Assembly (NCBI GenBank): GCA_019119595.1
Contig: DWWS01000043.1
Span: 1 to 32,982 of the forward strand
Origin: Candidatus Eisenbergiella merdavium
GTDB taxonomy: Bacteria > Bacillota > Clostridia > Lachnospirales > Lachnospiraceae
DNA: 32,982 nt
Reading direction: 5' to 3'
The position numbers and the translations under genes were made by a program. Shown piece after piece: positions 8,322-16,034 of this stretch. Numbering within the stretch: position 1 is the stretch's first letter; every line of letters starts with the position of its first letter. Under the pieces are notes generated by a model. The model worked only from the letters and a program-made list of their open reading frames with translations, was not told the DNA's origin and made no database searches.

Positions 8322-9274
8322 ATCTGCTCCCTGATGATTTCTTCAATGGGAATCCCCATCACTTCAAGATCCAGTATTTCCGTGTGTTCCATAACATAGT
8401 GCAGAAAGTCTTTCATAGACACATTTTCAAGCGAGAATGAAACCTTCTTCTCCCTCTTATCATCGCTGACGATCTCTACTCCCGGATAGTCGATCTTAAA
8501 GTCTGCGCCAAGCTCCAGTCGAATGCGTCTCTGCTTTCCCTTTCTATCTTTTATTTTATCCTTTTCTCCATCATACACAACCACTCCCTTATCAATAATG
8601 ATCATTCTTTTTGCCAGCGCATCGATATCCTCCATATCGTGCGTCGTCAGCAATACGGTAACCTTTTTTTCCTGATTGATCTCTTTTATAAACCCGCGGA
8701 TATGATCCTTTGCGACCACGTCAAGGCCAATGGTCGGCTCGTCCAGAAATACGATCGACGGGTCATGCAAAAAGCTGATCGCCACCTCACACCGCATTCT
8801 CTGTCCCAGGCTCAGCTGCCGTACCGGTTTGTGCAGCAGTTCACCGATCTTCAGAATCTCATGAAACAAATCCATGTTGTTGCGATACTGACGATCCGTC
8901 AGGCCATACACCTGCCGGTACAGCTGAAAGGTATCCTCAACAGGCAGATCCCACCACAGCTGGCTTCTCTGACCAAAAACCACTCCGATACTTTTATGAA
9001 ACTGTCTTTTCTTCTGCCAGGGCGTTATCCCATCGATCCGTATCTCTCCTTCTGTGGGCATCAAAATCCCGGTCAGCATCTTTATCGTGGTGGACTTTCC
9101 CGCCCCATTGGGGCCGATCAGCCCTGCGATCTCCCCTTTTTCGATCGTAAAGCTGATACCATCCACCGCGCGAAATTTTGCTTTTTCCGGCTTCAGATAT
9201 CCTTTGATCGTTTTATTCTTTTTGGTTATGGTAAATTCTTTTACCAGATTCCGCACTGCCATACTGTTTTCCAT
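8303..9274 (-). CDS. ABC-2 type transporter ATP-binding protein
   Basis: A 323-residue ATPase with all expected motifs: Walker A GPNGAGKST (54-62), Q-loop in VVFGQRSQLWWDLP (about 98-111), signature LSLGQRMRCE (154-163), Walker B SIVFLDEPT (173-181) and the H-loop His in TTHDMED (about 210-216). The GQRSQLWWDLP box is typical of the ATPase partner of DUF990-type ABC-2 permeases, a group that includes viologen and drug exporters. It energises the two permeases encoded just upstream (9296-10860). AAAAGGGAGGAAAAG precedes ATG 9274. The last codons overlap the start of the XRE-methyltransferase gene. Confidence 0.93.
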   Translation of the reverse strand: MENSMAVRNLVKEFTITKKNKTIKGYLKPEKAKFRAVDGISFTIEKGEIAGLIGPNGAGKSTTIKMLTGILMPTEGEIRIDGITPWQKKRQFHKSIGVVFGQRSQLWWDLPVEDTFQLYRQVYGLTDRQYRNNMDLFHEILKIGELLHKPVRQLSLGQRMRCEVAISFLHDPSIVFLDEPTIGLDVVAKDHIRGFIKEINQEKKVTVLLTTHDMEDIDALAKRMIIIDKGVVVYDGEKDKIKDRKGKQRRIRLELGADFKIDYPGVEIVSDDKREKKVSFSLENVSMKDFLHYVMEHTEILDLEVMGIPIEEIIREQICKGSI

Positions 9275-9295
9275 CTTTTCCTCCCTTTTCCCGTG

Positions 9296-10075
9296 TTAAC
9301 TTCCGGAGCTTGCGTAATGCCTGCAGGAAACCTCCCACAGCAGGTACATAAGAGCTCCCACGATCAGGCCTGCCGGCAGCGACAGGAAATTGATCAGCGA
9401 ATCGCTGCTTTCCTTTTCCAGAATATATCTGGCCGGATAGTAGTTTACAAATGCCAGCGGAAGGACGAACGTAAGAAAAGCAAGCATCTTTTTCCCAAAA
9501 AGGGCCAGCGGGTAACTCAGGAAATCCCGGAAGGCATAGTACAGCTCGCCAAGCCAGCTTGAGCTGAGCATAAAAATGGACGTACAGCCCATGAAAACGA
9601 ATATCCCCGCCTGGATCAGGGTACCCCCCGCTATTCCGGACACCAGTATCAGTACCTTAAAAAAATCCCAGCGGATCGAAGCCCGAAAGCATGCGAGGGC
9701 CAGGATGATCACCGACGGAATCAGCTGCGAAAAGATCTCCATAATATGTATATTATAGAAAATGAGGCTGAACAGGACGGGCTGCGGCTTAATAAAATAA
9801 CTGTCCAGCGTTCCGCGTCTGACAAACTGATCCAGGTTCCTGAAGGGTTTGAAAAAAATCTGGGCCAGGCTGTAGGAAACGACATACATTCCGTAAAGAA
9901 AAGCGATATCCCATGCCCCCCAGCCAAACAATGCTTCAATCTTCGAAGATAAAATAAGGGCAAACAGAAGATGCATCAGCCGGAGCGGCGCCACGCTCAG
10001 GCACAGAAGAATAAAATTTAACCGGTATTCCGTTTCCCGTTTCAGGCACATACCAAATAATTTTTTCAGCAGCAT
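9296..10075 (-). CDS. ABC-2 family permease (DUF990-like), second subunit
   Basis: A 259-residue membrane protein with about six hydrophobic segments. It begins MLLKKLFGMCLKRETEYRLNF, and the motif GTLDSYFIKPQPVLFSLI (a cytoplasmic loop shared by this family) is followed by pairs of transmembrane helices. ATG 10075 is chosen because GGGAGG lies 12 nt upstream and because it falls 8 bp after the stop of the first permease; a longer frame back to 10162 would overlap that gene with a charged non-family N-terminus. It likely forms a heterodimer with the 10084-10860 product and works with the adjacent ATPase as an exporter. Confidence 0.88.
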   Translation of the reverse strand: MLLKKLFGMCLKRETEYRLNFILLCLSVAPLRLMHLLFALILSSKIEALFGWGAWDIAFLYGMYVVSYSLAQIFFKPFRNLDQFVRRGTLDSYFIKPQPVLFSLIFYNIHIMEIFSQLIPSVIILALACFRASIRWDFFKVLILVSGIAGGTLIQAGIFVFMGCTSIFMLSSSWLGELYYAFRDFLSYPLALFGKKMLAFLTFVLPLAFVNYYPARYILEKESSDSLINFLSLPAGLIVGALMYLLWEVSCRHYASSGS

Positions 10076-10083
10076 CAATTTTC

Positions 10084-10860
10084 TTATCCTCCCTGCACCG
10101 CCAGCCTTTTTCTTCCGCGCTTCCAGATCATCGCGGTCAGAATCGTCAGGATCACGATCCATACGATCTGCAAGGAAAAAACGTAACCCATATTCACGCC
10201 GGCTGCCTCTTCCTTTTCAAGCAGGATTCTCAGGGGCATTTCATAGATCCAGATAAAAGGCAATGCTTCCATTATCGACTGAGCCCACGCAGGCATGAGG
10301 AAGCTGGGAATGAAGCTTCCGGAAAAAATCCTGACGATCACATCTGACAAAAACACCAGCGACCATGCCTCAATGATCCAAAAGCAGCTCAATTCAACCA
10401 GGATCCGCACCAGATACAGGATCAGGAAGGCCAAAAGAACGGAAAACACAAAAAAGCACAGCTTCGTCCATTTCAGGTTTTCAAGACCGATCACCAGAAA
10501 ACAGATCAAAAAGGCAGGCAGACCGACTAAGATCAGATTTCCCAGCATTTTCCCTATATTTTCCTGCAGCATCACAGCGAGATAATTCCAGGGCTTCAAC
10601 AGGGACAACGCAATATCCCCGCTGCGGATATCCTCCGGCAGTTTGCTTTCCACAGCATAAAAGGTCGATAGTATCTGCGACAGCGCGGCATACCGGATCA
10701 TATATTTCTGCGTTTCCACATTTTCCGGATATAAGGCCTTCCAGAAAACAGCTAAAATCAAAACGCTGAAGGCGGAAACCGCGATATGCAATAACGCTCC
10801 GCCTCGATAAGCAAATTTTGTTTTGATCCCCATGTAAACCATGGCATTCAGCTTTTTCAT
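10084..10860 (-). CDS. ABC-2 family permease, first subunit
   Basis: A 258-residue membrane protein with about six helices. It opens MKKLNAMVYMGIKTKFAYRGG, has the conserved GDIALSLLKPWNYLAVML loop (compare the sister permease's GTLDSYFIKPQPVLF), and ends with a helix and a basic tail. AGGAGAATTGGA precedes ATG 10860. It is the first gene of a four-gene operon (permease, permease, ATPase, XRE-methyltransferase). The transported compound cannot be read from the sequence. Confidence 0.88.
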   Translation of the reverse strand: MKKLNAMVYMGIKTKFAYRGGALLHIAVSAFSVLILAVFWKALYPENVETQKYMIRYAALSQILSTFYAVESKLPEDIRSGDIALSLLKPWNYLAVMLQENIGKMLGNLILVGLPAFLICFLVIGLENLKWTKLCFFVFSVLLAFLILYLVRILVELSCFWIIEAWSLVFLSDVIVRIFSGSFIPSFLMPAWAQSIMEALPFIWIYEMPLRILLEKEEAAGVNMGYVFSLQIVWIVILTILTAMIWKRGRKRLAVQGG

Positions 10861-10949
10861 TCCAATTCTCCTAATGCAAACGATCGCCGCTTCTTAAAAA
10901 GCTTGAAACCGAACTGCTTTGAACCAATTGCGTCTCTGTTCTTTAAAAA

Positions 10950-10978
10950 ATAATAGCACTCTCTCTTTTACATGTCCT
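10950..10978 (-). promoter_or_regulatory. candidate promoter of the ABC transporter operon
   Basis: On the minus strand AGGACA (10978-10973) and TATTAT (10955-10950) are spaced 17 bp. A TGC triplet directly before the -10 box makes it an extended -10 element. The leader would be about 80 nt. Confidence 0.45.
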
Positions 10979-11021
10979 GTCCGGGAACGGATAGCTTTTT
11001 CGCCTGACAGGTGAATTTTTC

Positions 11022-11076
11022 TAAAAACAGCAAAAGGCAGACCTGCGTCTGCATAACATTGCCGCCGGTCTGCCTT
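11022..11076 (-). terminator. intrinsic terminator of the PadR-SEDS operon
   Basis: AAGGCAGACC (11034-11043) pairs with GGTCTGCCTT (11067-11076), a perfect 10-bp stem with a 23-nt loop. On the minus strand TTGCTGTTTTTAG follows. It lies 37 bp after the SEDS stop. Confidence 0.7.
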
Positions 11077-11112
11077 ATTGCCTTTTTACAAACATTCCTC
11101 TTCCGGTATGGA

Positions 11113-12462
11113 TCATTCCCTGCTTTTCTGCGGGTTTTCAAGCCGCTCCAGCCGCAGCCTCCACCCGGGCCGGTACATGCGGTCGGAAAGCACATCCCGG
11201 TTCCGGGAAACGCTCAAAAGAAGGCCGATCAGAATATCATACACCAGAACGGCTGAACCGCCTCCGGTAAGAAAGGGCAGGGTCACGGTGGTGGCAGGAA
11301 GGCTACCGAAATTCACCGCCGCTCCGATCACTGCCTGTACCCCGAGCACGAGGGTGCATCCCATGCCGATCATCAGGCCGAGCTGATTCTTCTGCTTTAA
11401 GGAAACCAGAAAAGCGTCGACCACAAGAACCGCGAGCGCCGCGATGACCAGGAGGCCCGCAAACGCTCCATACAGAACCACGAAGCTGAACAGGCTCAGA
11501 TCGCTGCCTGGCATCTGTTCCAGAAGCATCCGTCCGTTCTCCACTCCGGCAAACCATTTCACCTGTTCCAGCAGGTCAGCGGCACGCAGATAAATGTAGC
11601 CCGCTCCGTCCGCATAGGTTCCGGGATTCAGGAAGGCAGCGATCCGCATTTTCTGGTAGTCCGCAAGAAAGAACAGCCAGCCCGCTGCAGCCCCCGCAAG
11701 CGGCAGAAGGATCCCCACAGCCAGAAGCGCAGGGAGCGCCCGCTTTCCCTTTTCTCCGAACCATCCCCTGAAAACCGCCAGCAAAAGCATTCCCGCGCAG
11801 ATCAGAAACAGCTGGAAACCAACGGATATCGACGGTATGCCGTACCAGGCAATCCACACAGGAGGGATGAGAAACAGAACGCATTTGCCCAAACCCCCGT
11901 ATCCTGTTTTCCGATACTGATACAGGATTCCCGCATACAGCGGCACAAAAAGATACATGGGCAGGATCGCTCCCCTGTGCATGCCGTTTACCGTATAGGA
12001 AAACTGCGTCATGTAAAAAAGCATCCCGACGGCAAAAAGCAGATAGAGCGGCTTCGCATATTTCCCGATAAAGCTGTAGTCCAGGAAGCAGACTCCCAGC
12101 ATGAGGCAGAAGCCCAGTCCCATGAACAGGCACTGCCTTCCAAACGCATCGCCGCCCACGGATAACATTCCGACCGCGCACTGAACGAAAAGACCGCCCA
12201 GGCTGAACAGAACCGCCATGGCTATCATCCCCCAGTCCATGCGCGGCCTGTGGATCCGGTCCAGTTCCACTCCCACTGAAACCGGATCTCCCATCTGCTC
12301 CACCGCCTCCGAAAGCGCTTCCTCCGGCGTCATTCCCGCCGCCTCATATTCCTGAGCCTGATCGGAAATATGCGCCTCGATCTCCCGGATCACATCCTCT
12401 CTTGCCCTTCTGCAGCGGATCTGCTCCGCCAGAAGCGTTATGAATTCTTCTCTGCTTTTCAT
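11113..12462 (-). CDS. SEDS-family (FtsW/RodA/SpoVE-like) membrane protein with N-terminal permease-prefix domain
   Basis: A 449-residue protein. Residues of about 1-75 are soluble and match the short helical prefix found on some permeases and DUF1700-type proteins (EEALSEAVEQMGDPVSVGVELD). Then come about ten transmembrane helices. SEDS hallmarks are present late in the protein: an extracellular GSDLSLFSFVVLYGAFAGLL segment, whose Asp matches the catalytic Asp region of FtsW/RodA, and SLPATTVTLPFLTGGGSA, equivalent to the conserved TTGxxLPFxSxGGS loop. SEDS proteins polymerise glycan from lipid II. Two in-frame ATGs, at 12474 and 12462, each have a GGGAG-type site; I prefer 12462. It is cotranscribed behind a PadR regulator, which suggests induction under envelope stress rather than housekeeping division; this is inference. 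Confidence 0.85.
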   Translation of the reverse strand: MKSREEFITLLAEQIRCRRAREDVIREIEAHISDQAQEYEAAGMTPEEALSEAVEQMGDPVSVGVELDRIHRPRMDWGMIAMAVLFSLGGLFVQCAVGMLSVGGDAFGRQCLFMGLGFCLMLGVCFLDYSFIGKYAKPLYLLFAVGMLFYMTQFSYTVNGMHRGAILPMYLFVPLYAGILYQYRKTGYGGLGKCVLFLIPPVWIAWYGIPSISVGFQLFLICAGMLLLAVFRGWFGEKGKRALPALLAVGILLPLAGAAAGWLFFLADYQKMRIAAFLNPGTYADGAGYIYLRAADLLEQVKWFAGVENGRMLLEQMPGSDLSLFSFVVLYGAFAGLLVIAALAVLVVDAFLVSLKQKNQLGLMIGMGCTLVLGVQAVIGAAVNFGSLPATTVTLPFLTGGGSAVLVYDILIGLLLSVSRNRDVLSDRMYRPGWRLRLERLENPQKSRE

Positions 12463-12465
12463 GCC

Positions 12466-12490
12466 TGCTCCCATCTGCGCTCCCCGGCGC
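12466..12490 (-). repeat. leader module shared with lspA: GCGC hairpin plus GGGAG start region
   Basis: On the minus strand a GCGC(N6)GCGC hairpin (12477-12490) runs into the 15-mer GCGCAGATGGGAGCA (12480-12466), then the ATG at 12462. The identical 15-mer precedes the lspA start (24434-24420), again after a GCGC-type hairpin. In both cases an in-frame ATG occurs four codons upstream of the preferred start. Confidence 0.6.
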
Positions 12491-12492
12491 AC

Positions 12493-12542
12493 TTATATTG
12501 CTTATATAGCTTATATTGCTTACATAGCTTATCAAGCTTATC
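12493..12542. repeat. 9-nt tandem repeat, about 5.5 copies
   Basis: Units TTATATTGC, TTATATAGC, TTATATTGC, TTACATAGC and TTATCAAGC follow directly, then a partial TTATC. They lie in the 125-bp gap between the padR stop and the SEDS start, so they form part of the polycistronic leader. Confidence 0.85.
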
Positions 12543-12587
12543 GATCAGAAACCGGATAACGATCCGCGGGGATATTCTCCGCCGCCC

Positions 12588-12953
12588 TTATCCCGGAATA
12601 CAACGCGGGATACAGCCCGGAATATGTTCCCGTATATACATCACGTCCGCGACGGCGGACGCAAATTCCTGCCATTCCTCTTTTCTGTCCTTCAGGTGCT
12701 TTTTCCCTTCCTCTGTAATACTGTAATATTTCCGGATCTTTCCATTCACCTCGTCTTCATAGGAACGCAGATAATTCTTTTCCTCCAGGGAATGCAGGAG
12801 GGGATACAGCGTTCCGGCCTTCAGGCTGAACACATGGTTGGAGCGTCTCTTCAGCTCCTCGATCATTTCATAACCGTACATATCCTTCTCCTCCAGCAGC
12901 CGGAGCAGAAGCATGGCTGTACTTCCTGAGATCAGACTTCTGTCAATCGGCAT
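12588..12953 (-). CDS. PadR-family transcriptional regulator
   Basis: A 121-residue winged-helix repressor. MPIDRSLISGSTAMLLLRLL opens the first helix, MYGYEMIEELKRRS is the canonical PadR helix, FSLKAGTLYPLLHSLEEKNYL is the recognition helix and turn, and KIRKYYSITEEGKKHL is the wing. A short C-terminal helix for dimerisation ends in an unusual repetitive HIPGCIPRCIPG tail. AAAGGAGAAAGTC precedes ATG 12953. Its promoter contains a perfect palindrome over the -10 box, so autorepression is likely. The downstream SEDS gene is the probable co-regulated target. Confidence 0.92.
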   Translation of the reverse strand: MPIDRSLISGSTAMLLLRLLEEKDMYGYEMIEELKRRSNHVFSLKAGTLYPLLHSLEEKNYLRSYEDEVNGKIRKYYSITEEGKKHLKDRKEEWQEFASAVADVMYIREHIPGCIPRCIPG

Positions 12954-12978
12954 GACTTTCTCCTTTCTTATATCGGCT

Positions 12979-13018
12979 ATCTATATATGAGTATATATAG
13001 ATTATCTATACATGTCAA
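12979..13018 (-). promoter_or_regulatory. padR promoter with overlapping palindromic operator
   Basis: On the minus strand TTGACA (13018-13013) and TATACT (12995-12990) are spaced 17 bp, close to consensus. A perfect inverted repeat, ATCTATATAT (12979-12988) and ATATATAGAT (12993-13002) with a 4-bp spacer, covers the -10 box, so a bound dimer would block RNA polymerase. The -35 box overlaps the stop codon of the upstream 13015-14613 gene. Confidence 0.8.
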
Positions 13019-14613
13019 GACTTTCCTTTTCCTTCAAACGCTCTGTCCTTCATCCGGTCTTCAAAATACTGATAGAGAGCGTCGTTCATTACATATGCGC
13101 AGATCACCCATTTCCCGTTTTCATCCCCCTGAATCCTGACCATCGGATAATACCGGCTGAAACGCTCCGGGCAGTCCTCCATTTCCGTGAAAATCCTCCG
13201 CCATCTTTCCTCCATGAGAAATACATCCACATTCTGATAAACCAGGAAAGCATTTCTTTCCTCCGCCGTACCCTTCATGAGCTTCTCAAAGCATTCCTCC
13301 TCGCAAAGACTCTTATAAAAGCTCAGGAATTTCAGACAGTGCTCCTCCACGCCCGGCTCGATCCGGTCTCCGGGCTCATAGTACAGCAGCTCCCGGAAGC
13401 TGCAGATATCATATTCCTCCTGCTGCTTCCTGATCGCTTCCAGCTTTTGCTCCATCAGATTATTCAGCATGACAGCGGGCTCCTCCTGCTTCGCCGCCCG
13501 TTTCAGGAAATCTCCCATGATCCCTCCCACATCGCAGTAACCGCCGATAAAACGTTCCAGAGTTTCCCGGATCTCATCCGGCGGGATGTAGCGGTTTACA
13601 CTGTAGTTTTTTGCGCCGGAAAGAGCGAACTGCGCCAGAAGGGTATAAATGGAATACGGCGCCTCCTCCTCCCTGTTGATCTCCAGACAGTCCCGCAGAT
13701 CCTTTTTCTTCAGAAACAACTTCGATCTCATGAGCTCTTCCACGAACGGCTTATAATATTCCGTTCCGTCGCGGTCCACAAACTGCACGTAACGGCAGAG
13801 ATCCTCCAGACTGTTGCCCAGATTGAGGAAATCCCGGAGTGCGGACGAAAATCCGGGCGAACCGATCCTCAGATCCCGGAATTCCCGTTTCCAGAAAAAA
13901 GCCTGCTCCTCCTTTGAAAAATGCTCCCTCACATATTTTCCGTATCCTGCGTCCGGCACACCCAGATACAGATTATGGTAAACATTCAAAACCTCCTGTT
14001 TCTTAAGAGGAAGCGCCCGGATGCGCTTATACAGACGCTCCGGCACACAGCGGGCCGGCAGCCTCACCGGTCTGTCCAGATACCGGGTCGCCATCCTCAC
14101 CGCCCTTCTGCACTGACCGAGAGTGATGTCTCCGTCCACACAGGCCCGCCCTTCCAGCCTGTCCTCGATCATGCACCCGATGGCAAGCAGATAGATGTGG
14201 TAAGCCGCCCCCTGCGTCTTGTTTCCCCAGAAATGCCGGATTCCCTCGCATCTGCTGTCCTGCCAGTCCAGCACACTCCGACCTGACGCCGCTGCAAGCA
14301 GCGGATCGGAGACGGTCTTCCTCATGGAGCGCCTGTCTGCGGCGCGTCCGTTTTCCGGGCTGCTCAGGCGGGCTGGCAGTGCCTGTTCCTCCGCCCGCTC
14401 CATGGTATGACTGTCCCCAACCGTTCTCCAGCCCTTCTCGCATCCCTTCTTTCCCGTCGGAATACCGCAGACCAGATCATGTCCGTACAGCTTAAGCACC
14501 TCGGAATCCATCAGATGAAACGCTTCCGCCAGCCTGAGGCTTTCCGCGTAAACCGGAGCCCATTCCTCGTCTGTCACATCTTCCCCTATATACAGATCAA
14601 TAAAAATACCCAT
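13015..14613 (-). CDS. uncharacterised 532-residue soluble protein
   Basis: I do not recognise a named domain. The N-terminus MGIFIDLYIGEDVTDEEWAP recalls unnamed conserved Lachnospiraceae proteins. Residues of about 40-100 contain GWRTVGDSHTMERAEEQALP, a region shared by that group. The rest is predicted mainly helical, charged, with many Trp, Tyr and Cys and no transmembrane segment or signal peptide. A central part (CMIEDRLEGRACVDGDITLGQCRRA) reads like a compact helical bundle. AAAGGAGGCCGGT lies before ATG 14613, which is why I reject a longer frame to 14712 that would cover the promoter. It lies downstream of a small XRE protein gene and has its own promoter. Confidence 0.75.
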   Translation of the reverse strand: MGIFIDLYIGEDVTDEEWAPVYAESLRLAEAFHLMDSEVLKLYGHDLVCGIPTGKKGCEKGWRTVGDSHTMERAEEQALPARLSSPENGRAADRRSMRKTVSDPLLAAASGRSVLDWQDSRCEGIRHFWGNKTQGAAYHIYLLAIGCMIEDRLEGRACVDGDITLGQCRRAVRMATRYLDRPVRLPARCVPERLYKRIRALPLKKQEVLNVYHNLYLGVPDAGYGKYVREHFSKEEQAFFWKREFRDLRIGSPGFSSALRDFLNLGNSLEDLCRYVQFVDRDGTEYYKPFVEELMRSKLFLKKKDLRDCLEINREEEAPYSIYTLLAQFALSGAKNYSVNRYIPPDEIRETLERFIGGYCDVGGIMGDFLKRAAKQEEPAVMLNNLMEQKLEAIRKQQEEYDICSFRELLYYEPGDRIEPGVEEHCLKFLSFYKSLCEEECFEKLMKGTAEERNAFLVYQNVDVFLMEERWRRIFTEMEDCPERFSRYYPMVRIQGDENGKWVICAYVMNDALYQYFEDRMKDRAFEGKGKS

Positions 14614-14667
14614 ACCGGCCTCCTTTCTATTTCCCGCCAGAAAACAACTGTTCTCTGTGGTATAAAA

Positions 14668-14713
14668 AGTATAACCCGCATGGGCACTTCTGTCATTGAA
14701 CGCAAAATTCAAT
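14668..14713 (-). promoter_or_regulatory. promoter of the 532-residue protein gene with an upstream inverted repeat
   Basis: On the minus strand ATGACA (14696-14691) and TATACT (14673-14668) are spaced 17 bp. ATTGAA (14695-14700) and TTCAAT (14708-14713) form an inverted repeat that touches the -35 box, a plausible binding site for the neighbouring XRE protein. Confidence 0.6.
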
Positions 14714-14796
14714 TTTTTACCGGAAAGAGCGGCTGACCCGCATTCTTCCGCGCTTTCAGACTTTCATACGATGACAGAACGCATAGGCCCGCTCCT

Positions 14797-15138
14797 TCAG
14801 GCCGCTTCCCGGCAGCCGCATATTGCTTCGTAATAGGACAGCACTCTTCTGTGAAACCCGTCCAGGATAAAACAGGCATGCCAGTCGTATACAGGACGAA
14901 CCGAACGGCCGTAGTCCTGTGTTCCCGCGACCAGATCGTCCATCCCCACCTGCAGCAGACAGCTCAGCGCGTACAGATTGTCCACGCTCGGAATGTTCGT
15001 TCCGTCCAGCCAGCGGTAGATCGTCTGCACGCATGAGAGTCCAAGATAAGCCTGAATATCCGCCGGATTCAGCGCTCTTTTCTCCATAAAATAACGGATT
15101 CTGTCCCCCGTCCTTTTCTTATCTATCGCGGGAATCAC
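14797..15138 (-). CDS. small XRE-type helix-turn-helix protein
   Basis: About 113 residues. The HTH spans about 10-65: GDRIRYFMEKRALNPADIQAY, LGLSCVQTIYRWLDGTNIPSVD and a following helix NLYALSCLLQVGMDDLVAG. The C-terminal 40 residues (including VYDWHACFILDGFHRRVLSYYEAI) are aromatic-rich and not typical of a repressor dimer domain. The start is GTG. Position 15147 lies immediately against GGAGGA, so the second GTG at 15138, about 10 nt after GGAGG, is more likely. It precedes the 532-residue protein gene by 183 bp and probably regulates it. Confidence 0.75.
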   Translation of the reverse strand: MIPAIDKKRTGDRIRYFMEKRALNPADIQAYLGLSCVQTIYRWLDGTNIPSVDNLYALSCLLQVGMDDLVAGTQDYGRSVRPVYDWHACFILDGFHRRVLSYYEAICGCREAA

Positions 15139-15147
15139 TTCGTTCAC

Positions 15148-15520
15148 TCCTCCTCACGGTTCTTTCCCTAAGCCTGCTTCCCATGCAGTTTCCTCCGGTT
15201 CTTAAAGCTTACAGCCTTTTGGGTTCATGTGCTGAAAATACGGGCAAAATCAGAAGCATGCCCGGGGCGAGTGCCCGACTGAACGCCGGCTGGTCAAACG
15301 GCCTCTGACGTTTTAGAATGAAAAATGAAATGAAAGCCTTCGATTATGGAAAGAAGTATACCGCAGATTTCCGTCAAAAGCAATGGAAATTTTGTTCTGA
15401 AGCAGACAAACCTGAAGCAAACAAAGCGCCGGGCACTTCGTGGCTTCCTTCCGCCAGTCCGCGCCCGGTTTCCTGTTCCGTTATTCCGATCTTAATTTCC
15501 GGAAATCCGCCGCGGCAGCC
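15148..15520. other. 373-bp gap without a supported gene
   Basis: I see no convincing gene here. It holds a two-copy 15-bp tandem repeat (CTGAAGCAGACAAAC at 15397-15411 and CTGAAGCAAACAAAG at 15412-15426), a perfect palindrome ATTTCCGGAAAT at 15495-15506, and a CGGGCA/TGCCCG hairpin around 15240-15265. No clear promoter for the XRE gene is visible. Confidence 0.5.
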
Positions 15521-15856
15521 TCATCCGGGAATCTTTCTGTTATACCGTTCTCTCCGGCGGTATTCCTGATTCTCCCCCGCCATCCGGCACCGGAAATCCT
15601 GAAGGCGCTCCCGCTTATCCGCAAGACGCTGCGCGCCCGAAACGGGGCGGCGGTAGCCTCTGCAGATATGCTCCAGCGTCAGCTTTCCGTATTCCATTCC
15701 GGCGGCAAGGGCCAGATCCGCCTTCATAAAAAGAAGCAAAAGCATGTGATATGTCTTACTCCCAAAGCCCTTTTCGATGTCCGGATCCTTCATGATCCAG
15801 GCAAAGATCAGAAGAAGATAAACCGCAGCAAGAAAAATAATGAATGTTCCCATCAT
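15521..15856 (-). CDS. small single-helix membrane protein, unknown
   Basis: About 111 residues starting MMGTFIIFLAAVYLLLIFAW, one hydrophobic helix, followed by a cytoplasmic part with a second weakly hydrophobic stretch (TYHMLLLLFMKADLALAAGM) and a strongly basic Arg-rich tail (YRRPVSGAQRLADKRERL). No family recognised. An AAAAGGGG site is 9 nt before ATG 15856; an ATG two codons earlier is too close to it. It lies 178 bp downstream of the CarD-like gene and could be cotranscribed. The reading frame is clean but nothing proves expression. Confidence 0.5.
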   Translation of the reverse strand: MMGTFIIFLAAVYLLLIFAWIMKDPDIEKGFGSKTYHMLLLLFMKADLALAAGMEYGKLTLEHICRGYRRPVSGAQRLADKRERLQDFRCRMAGENQEYRRRERYNRKIPG

Positions 15857-16034
15857 ATGCATCCACCCCTTTTCCCTATTCAGCAGGCTAAGCCGGGAAC
15901 CCGCGCGTTTCCAACGTTCTTCCTGCTATTATCATATTCCTTTTATCCACATCAGTCAACAGACGCGGCAGGGTTTTCCACTGTTTTTTCAAATTTTCCC
16001 ACTGCAGAGGGTTCTGCGGCATCACATTCTGCCG

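Noticed and set aside
9542..9566. CAGCTC/GAGCTG hairpin with an AAGCCAGC loop resembling the second hairpin family
   Set aside because: It is inside a permease coding sequence (SSSWLGELYYA), lacks the downstream TTCTTTTGGT, and the match is short enough to be chance.
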